A DNA stretch of 64,000 nucleotides from Rosistilla ulvae (lineage in GTDB: Bacteria > Planctomycetota > Planctomycetia > Pirellulales > Pirellulaceae): contig NZ_CP036261.1 in the NCBI RefSeq assembly GCF_007741475.1, positions 3,597,798-3,661,797 of the forward strand. Direction: 5' to 3'. A program made the position numbers and the translations under genes. How positions within the stretch are numbered: position 1 is the first letter of the stretch; each line of letters starts with the position of its first letter. The notes under the pieces are model-generated. The model worked only from the letters and a program-made list of their open reading frames with translations. It had not been told where the DNA came from and made no database searches. Shown here piece by piece: positions 1 through 9,220 of the stretch.

Positions 1-605
1 GCCGCAAGATCTCCGATCAGGATGTGGAGAAGATCAAGGAGCTGCTCCGCTACAGTGCGTCGAGCGTCAATTCTCAACCGTGGCATTTCATCCTCACGTC
101 GTCCGACGAAGCGAAAGAGAAGATCGCCAAATCGACCGACAGAATCTATCCGTTCAACAGCAACTCGATTCGCAAAGCATCGCACGTTGTCGTCTTCTGC
201 AGCAAGTTGGACATCGAAGAAGATTACCTGCAACGGGTGTTGCAGCAGGAGGAGAAGGACGGTCGCTTCGCTGCCGATCCGGCGATGAAGGATCGAATGC
301 ACGCCGGCCGCAACATGTTTATCAACATCCACAAACAGGACATGAAAGACGTTCAACATTGGATGGACAAACAGGTCTATCTCAACATCGGTTCCTTCCT
401 TCTTGGCGTTGCGGCGATAGGGATCGATGCGACGCCGATGGAAGGCATCGAAGTCAAGGTGCTGGACGACGAGTTTGGACTGCGCGAACGTGGCTACAGC
501 AGTCTGGTTGTCGTGACGCTCGGTTATCACGATCCCGAAGCCGACTACAACGCCAAACTGACGAAGTCCCGACTGCCGTATTCGGAAATCCTTACCGAAG
601 TCTGA
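1..605 (+). CDS. nfsB: NfsB-type oxygen-insensitive NAD(P)H nitroreductase (5' end cut by window)
   Basis: An FMN-dependent nitroreductase that reduces nitroaromatics and quinones in the cytoplasm. The reading frame is open from base 3 to the left window edge, so the N-terminus is missing; the GTG at base 24 is an internal codon, not the start. Visible hallmarks match E. coli NfsB closely: SSVNSQPWHF near the FMN site, ASHVVVFCSKLD, DGRFA, WMDKQVYLNIG, GIDATPMEG, and the C-terminal KSRLPYSEILTEV. It heads a same-strand run with an old yellow enzyme and two MDR-type quinone reductases, which suggests handling of electrophiles or quinones. The family call is secure; the physiological substrate is unknown. 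Confidence 0.93.
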   Translation, partial: RKISDQDVEKIKELLRYSASSVNSQPWHFILTSSDEAKEKIAKSTDRIYPFNSNSIRKASHVVVFCSKLDIEEDYLQRVLQQEEKDGRFAADPAMKDRMHAGRNMFINIHKQDMKDVQHWMDKQVYLNIGSFLLGVAAIGIDATPMEGIEVKVLDDEFGLRERGYSSLVVVTLGYHDPEADYNAKLTKSRLPYSEILTEV

Positions 606-659
606 ACCGTTGGGAGTGAATCCCCGAGACGAACCCTATCCAAACCAAAGCGAACCAAA

Positions 660-1736
660 ATGAAACTGTTTGAGAAGTACTCCTTAAAAGATGTCACGAT
701 GCGGAATCGCATTGTGGTCTCGCCGATGTGTCAATATTCGTCGGTCGACGGGGCTCCCAACGATTGGCATCTTGTCCATTTGGGATCGCGGGCCGTTGGC
801 GGTGCGGGAATGGTGATCGTCGAAGCTGCGGCGGTCTCGCCCGAGGGGCGTATCAGCCCAGGAGACGCCGGCATTTACAGCGACGATCAAGTCGAACCGT
901 ATGCGAAGATCAACCGGTTCATGAAACAACAGGGCGCGGTTCCGGGGATTCAGATCGCACACGCCGGTCGCAAGGCGAGTGCCAGCCGACCGTGGGAAGG
1001 CGACGAACACATCGGCCCGGACCAAGGAGGCTGGGATACGATCGCTCCTTCGGCTGAAGCGTTTGGCGGCAGCCTGCCCAAGGTTCCCAAAGCGATGAGC
1101 CTCGATGACATCGCACGCGTCAAAATGAACTTTGTCCAGGCCGCGGTTCGCGCCCTCGAAGCCGGCTTCGAATGCCTACAAGTTCACTTTGCACACGGCT
1201 ACCTTGCTCACGAGTTCTACTCGCCGCTATCGAACAAGCGGACCGACCAGTACGGCGGCAGTTTTGAGAATCGGATCCGCTTTATGCTGGAAACCTTTGA
1301 AGCGGTTCGCGAAGTCTGGCCCGAGCGGCTGCCATTGATGGTGAGGCTGTCGGTCACCGATTGGATCGACGGCGGCGTCACCGTTGAGGAATCGATCGAA
1401 TTGACGCGGCAGTTGAAAGCGAGCGGATTGGATCTATTGGACGTCAGCCACGGCTTTGTCACTCCCGACATTTCGAAGATCCCTTGGGGCCCCGGAATGA
1501 TGTTGCCGATCGCCGGTCGTATCCGTGAAGAGGTCGGCATCCCTACGACGGCAAGCTGGTTGATCACCGAACCGGAACAGGCCGCAGCGGCCGTCGACGA
1601 TGGTCAAGTGGATGTCGTCTCGTTGGCTCGTGAGATGCTCCGCGATCCCTATTGGCCTTTCCACGCTGCGAAGCAACTGGGCCTCGCCGACGCTGAACAG
1701 ATTCTGCCGATTCAATACGCTCGCGCGGCGAGATGA
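660..1736 (+). CDS. NADH:flavin oxidoreductase, old yellow enzyme family (YqjM/NamA type)
   Basis: A 358-aa TIM-barrel flavoenzyme that reduces activated C=C bonds using NAD(P)H. Family signatures are RNRIVVSPMCQYSS at the start (the Cys is typical of the YqjM branch), DWHLVHLGSRAVGG, IQIAHAGRKAS with the substrate-binding His, the HFAHGYLAHEFYSPLSNKR block, YGGSFENRIRF, and REMLRDPYWPFHAA near the end. Full length for the family. It starts 54 bp after the nitroreductase stop and is followed on the same strand by MDR enzymes, consistent with an electrophile-detoxifying group. Confidence 0.94.
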   Translation: MKLFEKYSLKDVTMRNRIVVSPMCQYSSVDGAPNDWHLVHLGSRAVGGAGMVIVEAAAVSPEGRISPGDAGIYSDDQVEPYAKINRFMKQQGAVPGIQIAHAGRKASASRPWEGDEHIGPDQGGWDTIAPSAEAFGGSLPKVPKAMSLDDIARVKMNFVQAAVRALEAGFECLQVHFAHGYLAHEFYSPLSNKRTDQYGGSFENRIRFMLETFEAVREVWPERLPLMVRLSVTDWIDGGVTVEESIELTRQLKASGLDLLDVSHGFVTPDISKIPWGPGMMLPIAGRIREEVGIPTTASWLITEPEQAAAAVDDGQVDVVSLAREMLRDPYWPFHAAKQLGLADAEQILPIQYARAAR

Positions 1737-1892
1737 CTTGCGACGCACGGCTACAAAAATCGAGAGACCACATTCCGGTGGACCTAATCCGCTTATCGAC
1801 GACCAGTCAGATGGGGCTATAGGCGGCAGACTCATACTACCGACCAGCCTCACATCATGGGCTCCGAGCCCGCATCCTCTAGGGAACGAACA

Positions 1893-2900
1893 ATGAAAGC
1901 GATCGGATACAAAACTGCCGGCCCCATTACCGCCCCAGACGCACTGATCGAATTTGAAGCCGCATCGCCAGAATTGCAGCCTCACGATCTATTGGTCGAG
2001 GTTCGCGGTATCTCGGTTAATCCAGTCGACGTAAAAGTGCGTGCCAGTCAAACACCGGACAGCGGCACCAAGATCATCGGCTACGACGCGGCTGGCGTTG
2101 TCCGCCAGATCGGTAGCGAGGTCAGTCGTTTCAAGGTGGGTGACGAAGTCTTTTACGCCGGCGACATCACGCGTCCGGGGACCAATGCGGAGTTCCATGC
2201 CGTCGATGCACGAATCGTTGGCATCAAGCCATCGTCGCTTGGTTTCGCCGAAGCCTCCGGTTTTCCGCTGACATCGATCACCGCTTGGGAACTACTGTTC
2301 GATTCGTTGGCCGTAGAAGAAGGTGCAGGTGAAGGCGAGAGTCTTTTGGTGATCGGCGGCGCTGGCGGCGTCGGGTCGATTCTGATCCAACTTGCAAAGA
2401 AGCTTACCGGGTTAACGGTCATCGCCACTGCGTCGCGTCCGGAAACGATTCAATGGGTTGAGAAAATGGGAGCGGATCATGTGATCAACCATCGCGAATC
2501 GCTCGGCGAGCAATTGAAGACGCTCTCGCTGCAACCCCGTTATGTCGCTTCGCTGACCGGCACCGACGGACACTTTCCCGCAATCATCGAACTGATTCAG
2601 CCTCGCGGTCATGTCGCGTTCATCGACGATCCACAGACGCTCGACATAAACGCGGGCAAACCGAAGGCGTTGAACTTCAGTTGGGAGTTCATGTTCGCCC
2701 GATCGATGTTTCAAACCGACGACATGGAAGTCCAACATCAGCTACTAAATCGCGTCTCGCAGATGATCGACGACGGAACGTTGATTTCTACCGTCAACAA
2801 CAACTTGGGCAAGATCAGCGTTGAAACACTGAAACAAGCCCACGCGGACCAAGAGAGCGGCCGAGCGATCGGCAAAAACGTACTCGATGGGTTCCAATAG
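1893..2900 (+). CDS. Zinc-binding-alcohol-dehydrogenase-family quinone oxidoreductase (MDR superfamily)
   Basis: A 335-aa medium-chain dehydrogenase/reductase. I chose ATG 1893 rather than an in-frame start 36 bp upstream because AGGGAACGA sits just before it and MKAIGYKT is the usual family N-terminus. Motifs: [22 protein letters not shown], a Rossmann GGAGGVGS loop for NADPH, and [15 protein letters not shown], typical of the adh_fam_1 subgroup. No structural-zinc cysteine cluster is visible, so it probably works as a zinc-independent quinone or enone reductase. It lies in the reductive cluster between the old yellow enzyme and an ABM monooxygenase. Confidence 0.88.
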   Translation: MKAIGYKTAGPITAPDALIEFEAASPELQPHDLLVEVRGISVNPVDVKVRASQTPDSGTKIIGYDAAGVVRQIGSEVSRFKVGDEVFYAGDITRPGTNAEFHAVDARIVGIKPSSLGFAEASGFPLTSITAWELLFDSLAVEEGAGEGESLLVIGGAGGVGSILIQLAKKLTGLTVIATASRPETIQWVEKMGADHVINHRESLGEQLKTLSLQPRYVASLTGTDGHFPAIIELIQPRGHVAFIDDPQTLDINAGKPKALNFSWEFMFARSMFQTDDMEVQHQLLNRVSQMIDDGTLISTVNNNLGKISVETLKQAHADQESGRAIGKNVLDGFQ

Positions 2901-2991
2901 TCGCTATCGTCTTCTCAACAAACAGATCGACGCTTCACTGTGTCGTCGATCCAACCACCTAAAAACCTCAACCCACTCGGAACTCTTAAAC

Positions 2992-3282
2992 ATGGCAAAC
3001 CTCACTATCGTCGCACACATCCACGCCAAAGCCGACCAGATTGATTTCGTGAAGTCGGAACTAGAAAAGATGGTCGCTCCCACACGTGCGGAAAAAGGCT
3101 GTGTGCAATACGACTTGCACCTAGACAACGATCACCCGACGCATTTCATGTTCTTCGAAAACTGGGAATCCCGCGAACTGTGGCAGGATCACAGCAATAG
3201 CCAGCATGTGCAGGCCTATCGCGCCGCATCCGAAGGGGCTGTGGAATCGTTCACGCTGCATGAAATGACGCAGATCGCATAG
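2992..3282 (+). CDS. Antibiotic-biosynthesis monooxygenase (ABM, YgiN-like) domain protein
   Basis: A 96-aa single-domain ferredoxin-like protein. I start it at ATG 2992 (MANLTIVAHIHAK); the reading frame upstream is open but unlike the family. Visible family features are the N-terminal beta strand, an EKGCVQYDLH block, FMFFENWESRELWQDHSNSQH and a C-terminal strand. Relatives such as E. coli YgiN act as cofactor-free quinol monooxygenases, usually as dimers. Its place between two quinone-reductase-type genes fits a quinone/quinol role. The exact substrate is inference. Confidence 0.88.
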   Translation: MANLTIVAHIHAKADQIDFVKSELEKMVAPTRAEKGCVQYDLHLDNDHPTHFMFFENWESRELWQDHSNSQHVQAYRAASEGAVESFTLHEMTQIA

Positions 3283-3334
3283 CCCGCGTTCAAGCAACGC
3301 CCCGCTTTTCACCTCGTCACCTCGGAGAAATCCC

Positions 3335-4327
3335 ATGCCATTTAACGCCCTGATGGTCGAGAATACCGACGATTCGAACGTCTCGGTCGCCATGCAGTCT
3401 TTGACCATCGATCAATTGCCCGCGGGGAATGTGACCGTGGCCATCCAGTACACAACGGTCAATTACAAGGACGGGTTGTGCATGCAGCCCAACAATGGAT
3501 TCGTCCGCAATTACCCGCTTATTCCCGGCATCGACTTCGCGGGTACGGTGGAATCTTCCGACGACTCGCGTTACAACGCCGGCGATAAAGTGGTTCTGAC
3601 CGGCTGGCGTGTCGGTGAATCGCACTGGGGTGGATATTCGCAGAAAGCACGCGTCAACGCCGACTGGTTGGTCCCGTTGCCCGACGGACTGACGACACGA
3701 CAAGCGATGGCGATCGGAACCGCCGGCTTTGCGGCGATCCTGGCGGTGCTGACGTTGGAGGATCATGGACTGACGCCCGACCAAGGCGAAGTCCTCGTGA
3801 CCGGGGCTGCGGGTGGAGTTGGTTCGATCGCGACAGCCGTTCTCGGCAAGCTGGGCTATCAAGTTGCGGCAGTCACCGGGCGGCCCGAGACCGCCGACTA
3901 CCTGAAGTCTCTTGGGGCGGCACGGATCATTCCTCGCGGCGAAATCGACACGGTCTCGAAAAAGCCGTTGGAGTCCGAAACGTGGGCCGGTTGCGTCGAC
4001 GCGGTCGGTGGCGAGATGTTGGCTCGCGTTTTGGGACAGCTGAAATACGGTGCGTCGGTCGCTGCGGTGGGCCTTGCCGGTGGAGCCGCGATGCCAGCCT
4101 CGGTGATTCCGTTTCTATTGCGCGGCGTCAACCTGTTAGGCATCGACAGCGTGATGCAGCCTTATGAAAAGCGGTTGATCGGCTGGCAACGTCTGGCGAC
4201 CGACCTGCCGCTGGACAAGCTGGACGCCATGATCCAACCCGCGAAATTGGCCGATGTCCCGCAACTGGCGTCCGATATTCTCAAAGGCCAGGTCAAGGGA
4301 CGTGTTGTCGTCGACGTAAACGCATGA
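3335..4327 (+). CDS. YhdH/AcuI-family oxidoreductase (acrylyl-CoA reductase-like)
   Basis: A 330-aa MDR enzyme of the YhdH/AcuI branch, which reduces acryloyl-CoA or related enones with NADPH. Signatures: TTVNYKDGLCM, PLIPGIDFAGTVESS, GDKVVLTGW, the NADPH-binding VTGAAGGVGSIA loop, VTGRPE, and the C-terminal KGRVVVDVNA. Length is standard. It starts 52 bp after the ABM gene and closes the plus-strand reductive cluster; the next gene is convergent. Confidence 0.93.
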   Translation: MPFNALMVENTDDSNVSVAMQSLTIDQLPAGNVTVAIQYTTVNYKDGLCMQPNNGFVRNYPLIPGIDFAGTVESSDDSRYNAGDKVVLTGWRVGESHWGGYSQKARVNADWLVPLPDGLTTRQAMAIGTAGFAAILAVLTLEDHGLTPDQGEVLVTGAAGGVGSIATAVLGKLGYQVAAVTGRPETADYLKSLGAARIIPRGEIDTVSKKPLESETWAGCVDAVGGEMLARVLGQLKYGASVAAVGLAGGAAMPASVIPFLLRGVNLLGIDSVMQPYEKRLIGWQRLATDLPLDKLDAMIQPAKLADVPQLASDILKGQVKGRVVVDVNA

Positions 4328-4349
4328 TCGCATGCGAGGTCGCGAACCG

Positions 4350-5498
4350 TTAGCGTTCGATGATCCGAACACATGAAGGACGGGGCATTTCGATCGGATC
4401 CGATGCGGCGGTCAGTTTGCCTGTCGCCGGATCGATCCGAAATACCACGACGTTATCGCCCGGCATGTTTGCACAGATCAGCAGGCTGCCATCGCCGGTG
4501 ATCGCCAGATTTTGGGGCCCCTTGCCAAGGCTGGGGGCGATCTCGATCAGACTTAACTGGCCATCTTCGGCGATCCGATATGCGGCGATGCTGTCGTGCC
4601 CACGATTGGTACCGTAAAGATAACGTCCGTCGGGCGTGATCTTAACGTCGGCGGTGTTGCTGACGCCGCTGAAGTTTTCGGGGAGCGTGGCGATCGTCTG
4701 GCGTTCGACAAGGATGCCCGAATCGGCAATGAAATCGTACGACGTGATCGTGTTCAACAATTCATTGATCACGTACAAGTGCTTCCCGTTGGGATGGAAC
4801 ATCAGGTGCCGCGGGCCAGCTCCGGGCGGCGTGCGGACAAACGGTTGGCTGTTGGGCGTCAGTTCCGCCGTCTCTGGATCGAAGGCATAGCACAGCACCT
4901 TGTCGATTCCCAGATCGGCGGCGTAGGCGAAGCGGTTGTTTGGTGCGATCGCAAACCCGTGCGCGTGCGGTTCGCCTTGCCGTTTCGTGTTGACGCTGGA
5001 ACCTTCGTGCTGCACAAATGAAACCGGTTCGGAAAGCGAACCGTCCTTCTGCACCGCGTAGGAAGCGACGTTGCCGCTGGAGTAATTCGCCAACACGACG
5101 CTCTTCCCCGTCGGATCGACTTCCAGGAAACAGGATGCTGTTCCCTTGGACGACTGGCGGCCCAATGGACTCAGTTTGCCCGTCGTCTGATCGATTTTGA
5201 AGGCGGCGACTTGTTCGGGCTCCTTGCCTCCAAACGTCGGCGCGAAGATCGAATAGAGGTATTGGTGGTCGGGCGTGACGGCGATGAAAAACGGATTTTC
5301 GAGCGTGTCGTCACGATGCAGCGGCTTCAGTTGGCCAGCTTCCGTATCGAGTTCAAAGGCGTGGATCGCACCTTGTTCGCCCGAGGTGAAGGCGGAGATA
5401 TAAACAAGCGGCTGGCCAGCTTTGGCGGCAGGCGAGGTTAGCATCAGGAACAGGCTTCCAAGGATGAGGGCTCGGGAGATTCGCAAGTCAGTGAACAT
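4350..5498 (-). CDS. Secreted lactonase-family beta-propeller (6-phosphogluconolactonase/YbhE type)
   Basis: A 383-aa protein with a signal peptide (about residues 1-27, ISRALILGSLFLMLTSPAAKA) and a seven-bladed lactonase propeller. Typical repeats: YISAFTSGEQGAIHAFELD, NPFFIAVTPDHQYLYSI, LEVDPTGKSVVLANYSSGNV, the EPHAHGFAIAPNNRFAYAADLG block, GAGPRHLMFHPNGKHLYVINE and GPQNLAITGDGSLLICANM. Start set at 5498; the longer upstream frame would place a non-signal extension before the signal peptide. The export signal argues against a pentose-phosphate role and for an extracytoplasmic lactone or sugar-acid substrate. Convergent with the reductive cluster. Confidence 0.88.
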   Translation of the reverse strand: MFTDLRISRALILGSLFLMLTSPAAKAGQPLVYISAFTSGEQGAIHAFELDTEAGQLKPLHRDDTLENPFFIAVTPDHQYLYSIFAPTFGGKEPEQVAAFKIDQTTGKLSPLGRQSSKGTASCFLEVDPTGKSVVLANYSSGNVASYAVQKDGSLSEPVSFVQHEGSSVNTKRQGEPHAHGFAIAPNNRFAYAADLGIDKVLCYAFDPETAELTPNSQPFVRTPPGAGPRHLMFHPNGKHLYVINELLNTITSYDFIADSGILVERQTIATLPENFSGVSNTADVKITPDGRYLYGTNRGHDSIAAYRIAEDGQLSLIEIAPSLGKGPQNLAITGDGSLLICANMPGDNVVVFRIDPATGKLTAASDPIEMPRPSCVRIIER

Positions 5499-6019
5499 GG
5501 GGCACCGTGGGATGGCTAGTTGTGGTTTCCACGTCGAGCCAACACAGAGGGCAGACAGTGGAACGGCGGCAGGGCGGTTGGTCAACCGTAGCCCGACGGG
5601 AGCAATGTCCCGCAAGAAAAAAGCGTGTCGGTTCAACGCACCGCATTAACGGGGGAGCGATGGGAGATATCGTCTTCCAAGGAAAAAGTATAGTAGATGG
5701 CGTTGGCTCACGGAGCCGGTTCGCCAATTTCTCGATGGAGACTCCACAGCGCGTTTTCGTCAGCTAAGGGATCGCTGATATGCGGGGTTAACATTGATGT
5801 GAGGGAGCCAGTTGGTCGCCTTTCGCTCCGCGAAAGTGCGTTCGCGCGGCGCACTTTCGCGGAGCGAAAGGCGACCAACTGAAACACAATGCCAGTGCTT
5901 TATTTCAAAAATCGCTTGATTGTCGCCAAACAAAGGCTCATATTGGCGACAGAACGCAGCCCTTTCGATCTGCTCGATTTCGCTGCGAACATCCCCCGCC
6001 CCCACATGGAGATCCCCTC
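5499..6019. other. Intergenic region with a REP-like palindrome
   Basis: A 521-bp gap between the divergent lactonase and sialidase genes. It contains one large perfect palindrome (listed separately). Small open frames here are translations of the palindrome or have no start context. I see no other gene, though promoters for both flanking genes must lie here. Confidence 0.6.
5810..5880. repeat. REP-like perfect palindrome, 31-bp arms
   Basis: Left arm 5810-5840 and right arm 5850-5880 are exact reverse complements, separated by a 9-nt loop (TTCGCGCGG). The arms contain the CTTTCGCTCCGCGAAAG motif seen widely as an intergenic palindrome in Rhodopirellula-type genomes. It could fold as RNA, but it lacks a T-run and sits between divergent genes, so I read it as a repetitive element rather than a terminator. 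Confidence 0.85.
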
Positions 6020-7135
6020 ATGAATGTGCGCACTCTGTTGTTTCTGCTGCTTGCTTGCAGTTCGTTTGGCACGCACTTGCTAGCGCAATCGCCACAAACC
6101 GTGATGACGCTGCCGACGGGACCGGACAATCCACGCAACACCGAAGGGGGCTTCGTCACGTTGAAGGACGGGCGAATTTTGTATATCTATTCGCGTTTTT
6201 TGGGCGAGAGTGGCGGGGACAACGCCCACGGCTATCTGACAGCCTGCACTTCGGACGACGGTGGGAAGACTTGGACGAACCACGATGAACCGATCTTTCC
6301 ACGCGAAGGGAAAGAGAACGATATGTCGGCGTCGCTGTTGCGGCTAGCCGATGGCCGGATTGCGTTGTTCTATCTCGTAAAGCACTCGATCATGGACTGC
6401 CGCCTGCGGATGCGGACCAGCAGCGACGAAGCGAAAACGTGGAGCGATCCTGTCGATTGCATGCCCGACGAAACGAACTATTTTGTCGTCAACAATGACC
6501 GCGTCATTCAAACGCAATCGGGGCGGCTGATCGCTCCGGCCGCCGTCCATGTTCGCGACGGCAAGTGGACCCGAGAATCCGACATCGCTTGCTACCTGTC
6601 GGACGATTCAGGCAAGACGTGGCGACGCGGCAAACAGACGTTTCACGGAATCAACGAGGCCGGCACCCGTTACCTGACGCAGGAACCGGGCGTCGTCGAA
6701 CTCAAAGATGGCCGGATCTTGCTGTGGTGCCGAGCGAACATCGGCACGCAAGCTTACGCCTATTCCGAAGATGGCGGAGAGACCTTTTCGCCGATGAAGG
6801 CTTGGAACTTCAGCAGCCCCGTCTCGCCGGCGTCGATTAAGCGGATTCCTTCGACCGGCGACCTGCTGCTTGTTTGGAACGAGGGAACTGGTCGTCGGAC
6901 GCCACTGAACGCGGCCATCTCTTCGGACGACGGCGCAACCTGGACACACAACGCCGCGATTGAAACCGATCCCAAGGGATGGTTCTGCTATACCGCGATC
7001 CACTTTGTCGACGATCGCGTCCTGCTGGCCTATTGGTTGACTGAACAACTGAAGCGTCCGTTGAAGATCGGCACCAAGATCGTCAGCGTTCCCGTCGACT
7101 GGTTCTATCAAAATGATGCGGGAGTTTCGCAATGA
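6020..7135 (+). CDS. Secreted exo-alpha-sialidase-fold (BNR/Asp-box) protein
   Basis: A 371-aa protein with a signal peptide (about residues 1-22) and a six-bladed sialidase-type propeller. Five Asp-boxes are visible: SDDGGKTW (about 78-85), SSDEAKTW (134-141), SDDSGKTW (194-201), SEDGGETF (249-256) and SSDDGATW (301-308). Members of this planctomycete group are annotated as sialidases, but many lack demonstrated sialic-acid activity. The stop overlaps the start of the GntR regulator (ATGA), so the two are translationally coupled and form an operon head. Confidence 0.88.
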   Translation: MNVRTLLFLLLACSSFGTHLLAQSPQTVMTLPTGPDNPRNTEGGFVTLKDGRILYIYSRFLGESGGDNAHGYLTACTSDDGGKTWTNHDEPIFPREGKENDMSASLLRLADGRIALFYLVKHSIMDCRLRMRTSSDEAKTWSDPVDCMPDETNYFVVNNDRVIQTQSGRLIAPAAVHVRDGKWTRESDIACYLSDDSGKTWRRGKQTFHGINEAGTRYLTQEPGVVELKDGRILLWCRANIGTQAYAYSEDGGETFSPMKAWNFSSPVSPASIKRIPSTGDLLLVWNEGTGRRTPLNAAISSDDGATWTHNAAIETDPKGWFCYTAIHFVDDRVLLAYWLTEQLKRPLKIGTKIVSVPVDWFYQNDAGVSQ

Positions 7136-7785
7136 CCACGGAAACGAAGTCGAACGACGTGCGAAATACCGCGAGGCAAAAGTGTTACGACGCGTTGCGA
7201 CGCCTGCTAATCTGCGGCCAAATCACGCCGGGGTCGCGACTGCCAGAAGTCGAATGGTCCGAACGGCTGGAAGTGCATCGCGGTGCGCTTCGCGAGGCGA
7301 TGGTGCTGTTGGAACACGACGGTCTGCTGACGCTTGGAAAAAAGGGAGGCTTCTTTGCTCCCATGCTCGGCGATTTCGAATTCGAAGAACTGATGCACGC
7401 CCGCTGTGTGCTCGAATCGGGCGCGATCAAAATGGCGGCTCAACGGCGACTGAAAGAAGAAGCCTTTCAGCCGCTGTTGGATCTCTGCGAAACGATGCAG
7501 ACATTGCACGATGCCGACATGGAACTCGGATTCTGCGAGGCCGACTACCTGTTTCATCAGACGTTGGTCGCTCTGTCGGGTAACACGCGGCTGATGAAGA
7601 TGTACTCGCACTCGGCTCAGCTGATCTTCAGTCTCTCGCCGGTCGAAAGTTTGGAAACCGTACGGCAAAAACGGCTGCAAACCCTCGGCGATCATCGCGA
7701 ACTGTGTCGGATGATCATGGCCGGCGAAACCGATGCGGCGATCAGTCTGCTCGAAAAACACATGTCCGCTTCACTCAGCAGCTGA
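7132..7785 (+). CDS. GntR-family regulator with FCD ligand domain
   Basis: A 217-aa transcription factor. The N-terminal winged helix-turn-helix covers about residues 15-75 (PGSRLPEVEWSERLEVHRGALREAMVLLEHDGLL), followed by the all-helical FCD domain (ARCVLESGAIKMAA, ADYLFHQTLVALSGNTRLMKMYS, DHRELCRMIMAGETDAAISLLEKHM) that normally binds a small organic acid through His residues. It overlaps the preceding sialidase by 4 bp, so it most likely controls this catabolic cluster in response to an intermediate. The ligand is unknown. Confidence 0.93.
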   Translation: MTTETKSNDVRNTARQKCYDALRRLLICGQITPGSRLPEVEWSERLEVHRGALREAMVLLEHDGLLTLGKKGGFFAPMLGDFEFEELMHARCVLESGAIKMAAQRRLKEEAFQPLLDLCETMQTLHDADMELGFCEADYLFHQTLVALSGNTRLMKMYSHSAQLIFSLSPVESLETVRQKRLQTLGDHRELCRMIMAGETDAAISLLEKHMSASLSS

Positions 7786-7866
7786 ATTCCTCCACCGGCA
7801 ACTTTTCCCAACCGCACCTCCGCCGATTCCATCTCTCCTCACCACGTTCCTAAGAAGCCCTGCCTG

Positions 7867-9150
7867 ATGCGATCTCAGCCCCCCAAACGTTTTACCCTGA
7901 TCTTTGCGGCCATTAGCGTCGTCCTGTCGTCCACGGAAAAGCTACCCGCTGCCGACGCTCAGCCCCCCTGCGTCACCATCGTCAAACGGGAACTCACCGA
8001 CGCTGTCTCGCCGTACTATCGAGCGATCTATGGCGACGTTGCGAAAGATCGCTTGGTTAGCTCCAGCTGGCAGTCGGATGACAACGGCAAGAACTGGAGT
8101 CCGATCCGGTCGCATCACGCGCTTGCCAGAGGCTTGACGCCCGGCTTCCGCCGCAATCCAACCACGTCGACGCTCGACCCAAATCGCAACTGCGTGTTGG
8201 CGATCGTCAACGCGTTGGACACGCCGAACTTGGATCCCAAAATCAATGAGCCGCCGATCGCGCAGAAGACTTACTATTTGCGCTATCGCGTTTCGACCGA
8301 CGGCGGTGCCAGTTGGTTGTGCGACGATCCGATCGTTGGTGTGGGAGACTACGACGCAAAACATCCGTTCGATGATCTGTGGATCGGAAAAAACGCGATC
8401 TATGTCGGCGATAACGGTTGTGCGCCGATCGTCACCGACAGCGGACGCGTCTTGTTGCCGGTGCAGATGACGGTTCTCGACGATGCTGGCGAACTCTACC
8501 AACCACCGCGGGCGCACACGTATACCGAAGCCGTTGCGTTGGTCGGTACGTGGACTGACAAAAATCGGATCACCTGGCGAATGCCGACGCGAGTGAAAGG
8601 CGATCCGGAGAAAACCGTTCGCGGTTTGATCGAACCGACGATCGCCGAGGCACCCGATGGACGGATCTTGATGGTGATGCGGGGCAGCAATTCGCACGAC
8701 TCCACGGTCGCATCGAGCAAATGGTTTGCAGTTTCCAACGACGAGGGAGAAACGTGGAGCGAGCCAAAGCGTTGGGCTTACGACGACGGCACCTCCTTCT
8801 ATTCGCCCAGCAGCATGTCGGTGCTGATGCGTCACAGCAGCGGGCGGGTCTTCTGGGGCGGAAACATCACGCCCGAAAATCCCAAGGGCAACTTGCCGCG
8901 ATTCCCGTTGGTGATTGGCGAAGTCGATCCGCAATCGCTACAGTTGATCCGATCCAGCGTGGTCGTCGTCGACCAGAAGAATCCGGAAGATGCCAACCGC
9001 GGGCGGCTGGATCTATCACACGTCCACCTGATGGAGGACCGCGAAACCAAGGAAATGATTCTGACATATACGCGAGCATATCACGCCTATCGCCAACGCG
9101 AATTTGCACTGCTTCGCCTGGCCCTTTCATCTCCCGAAGACGCTCAATAG
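7867..9150 (+). CDS. Second secreted sialidase-fold (BNR/Asp-box) protein
   Basis: A 427-aa protein with an N-terminal signal peptide (RFTLIFAAISVVLSS) and sialidase-type Asp-boxes: SDDNGKNW, STDGGASW and SNDEGETW. It is longer than, and divergent from, the 371-aa sialidase upstream, so this is not a recent duplication. Exported; likely acts on an extracellular glycan or glycoside whose product feeds the cytoplasmic enzymes downstream. Lies 81 bp after the GntR regulator on the same strand. Confidence 0.85.
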   Translation: MRSQPPKRFTLIFAAISVVLSSTEKLPAADAQPPCVTIVKRELTDAVSPYYRAIYGDVAKDRLVSSSWQSDDNGKNWSPIRSHHALARGLTPGFRRNPTTSTLDPNRNCVLAIVNALDTPNLDPKINEPPIAQKTYYLRYRVSTDGGASWLCDDPIVGVGDYDAKHPFDDLWIGKNAIYVGDNGCAPIVTDSGRVLLPVQMTVLDDAGELYQPPRAHTYTEAVALVGTWTDKNRITWRMPTRVKGDPEKTVRGLIEPTIAEAPDGRILMVMRGSNSHDSTVASSKWFAVSNDEGETWSEPKRWAYDDGTSFYSPSSMSVLMRHSSGRVFWGGNITPENPKGNLPRFPLVIGEVDPQSLQLIRSSVVVVDQKNPEDANRGRLDLSHVHLMEDRETKEMILTYTRAYHAYRQREFALLRLALSSPEDAQ

Positions 9151-9220
9151 TAACGGCGACTTGCCGTTTTAGACTACATCCATTTCGCATCCTAAATCGT
9201 TAACCAAAAGCTATTCCGAT

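Noticed and set aside
5697-6005. Small frames on both strands reading VGRLSLRESA...
   Set aside because: These are translations of the palindrome at 5810-5880.
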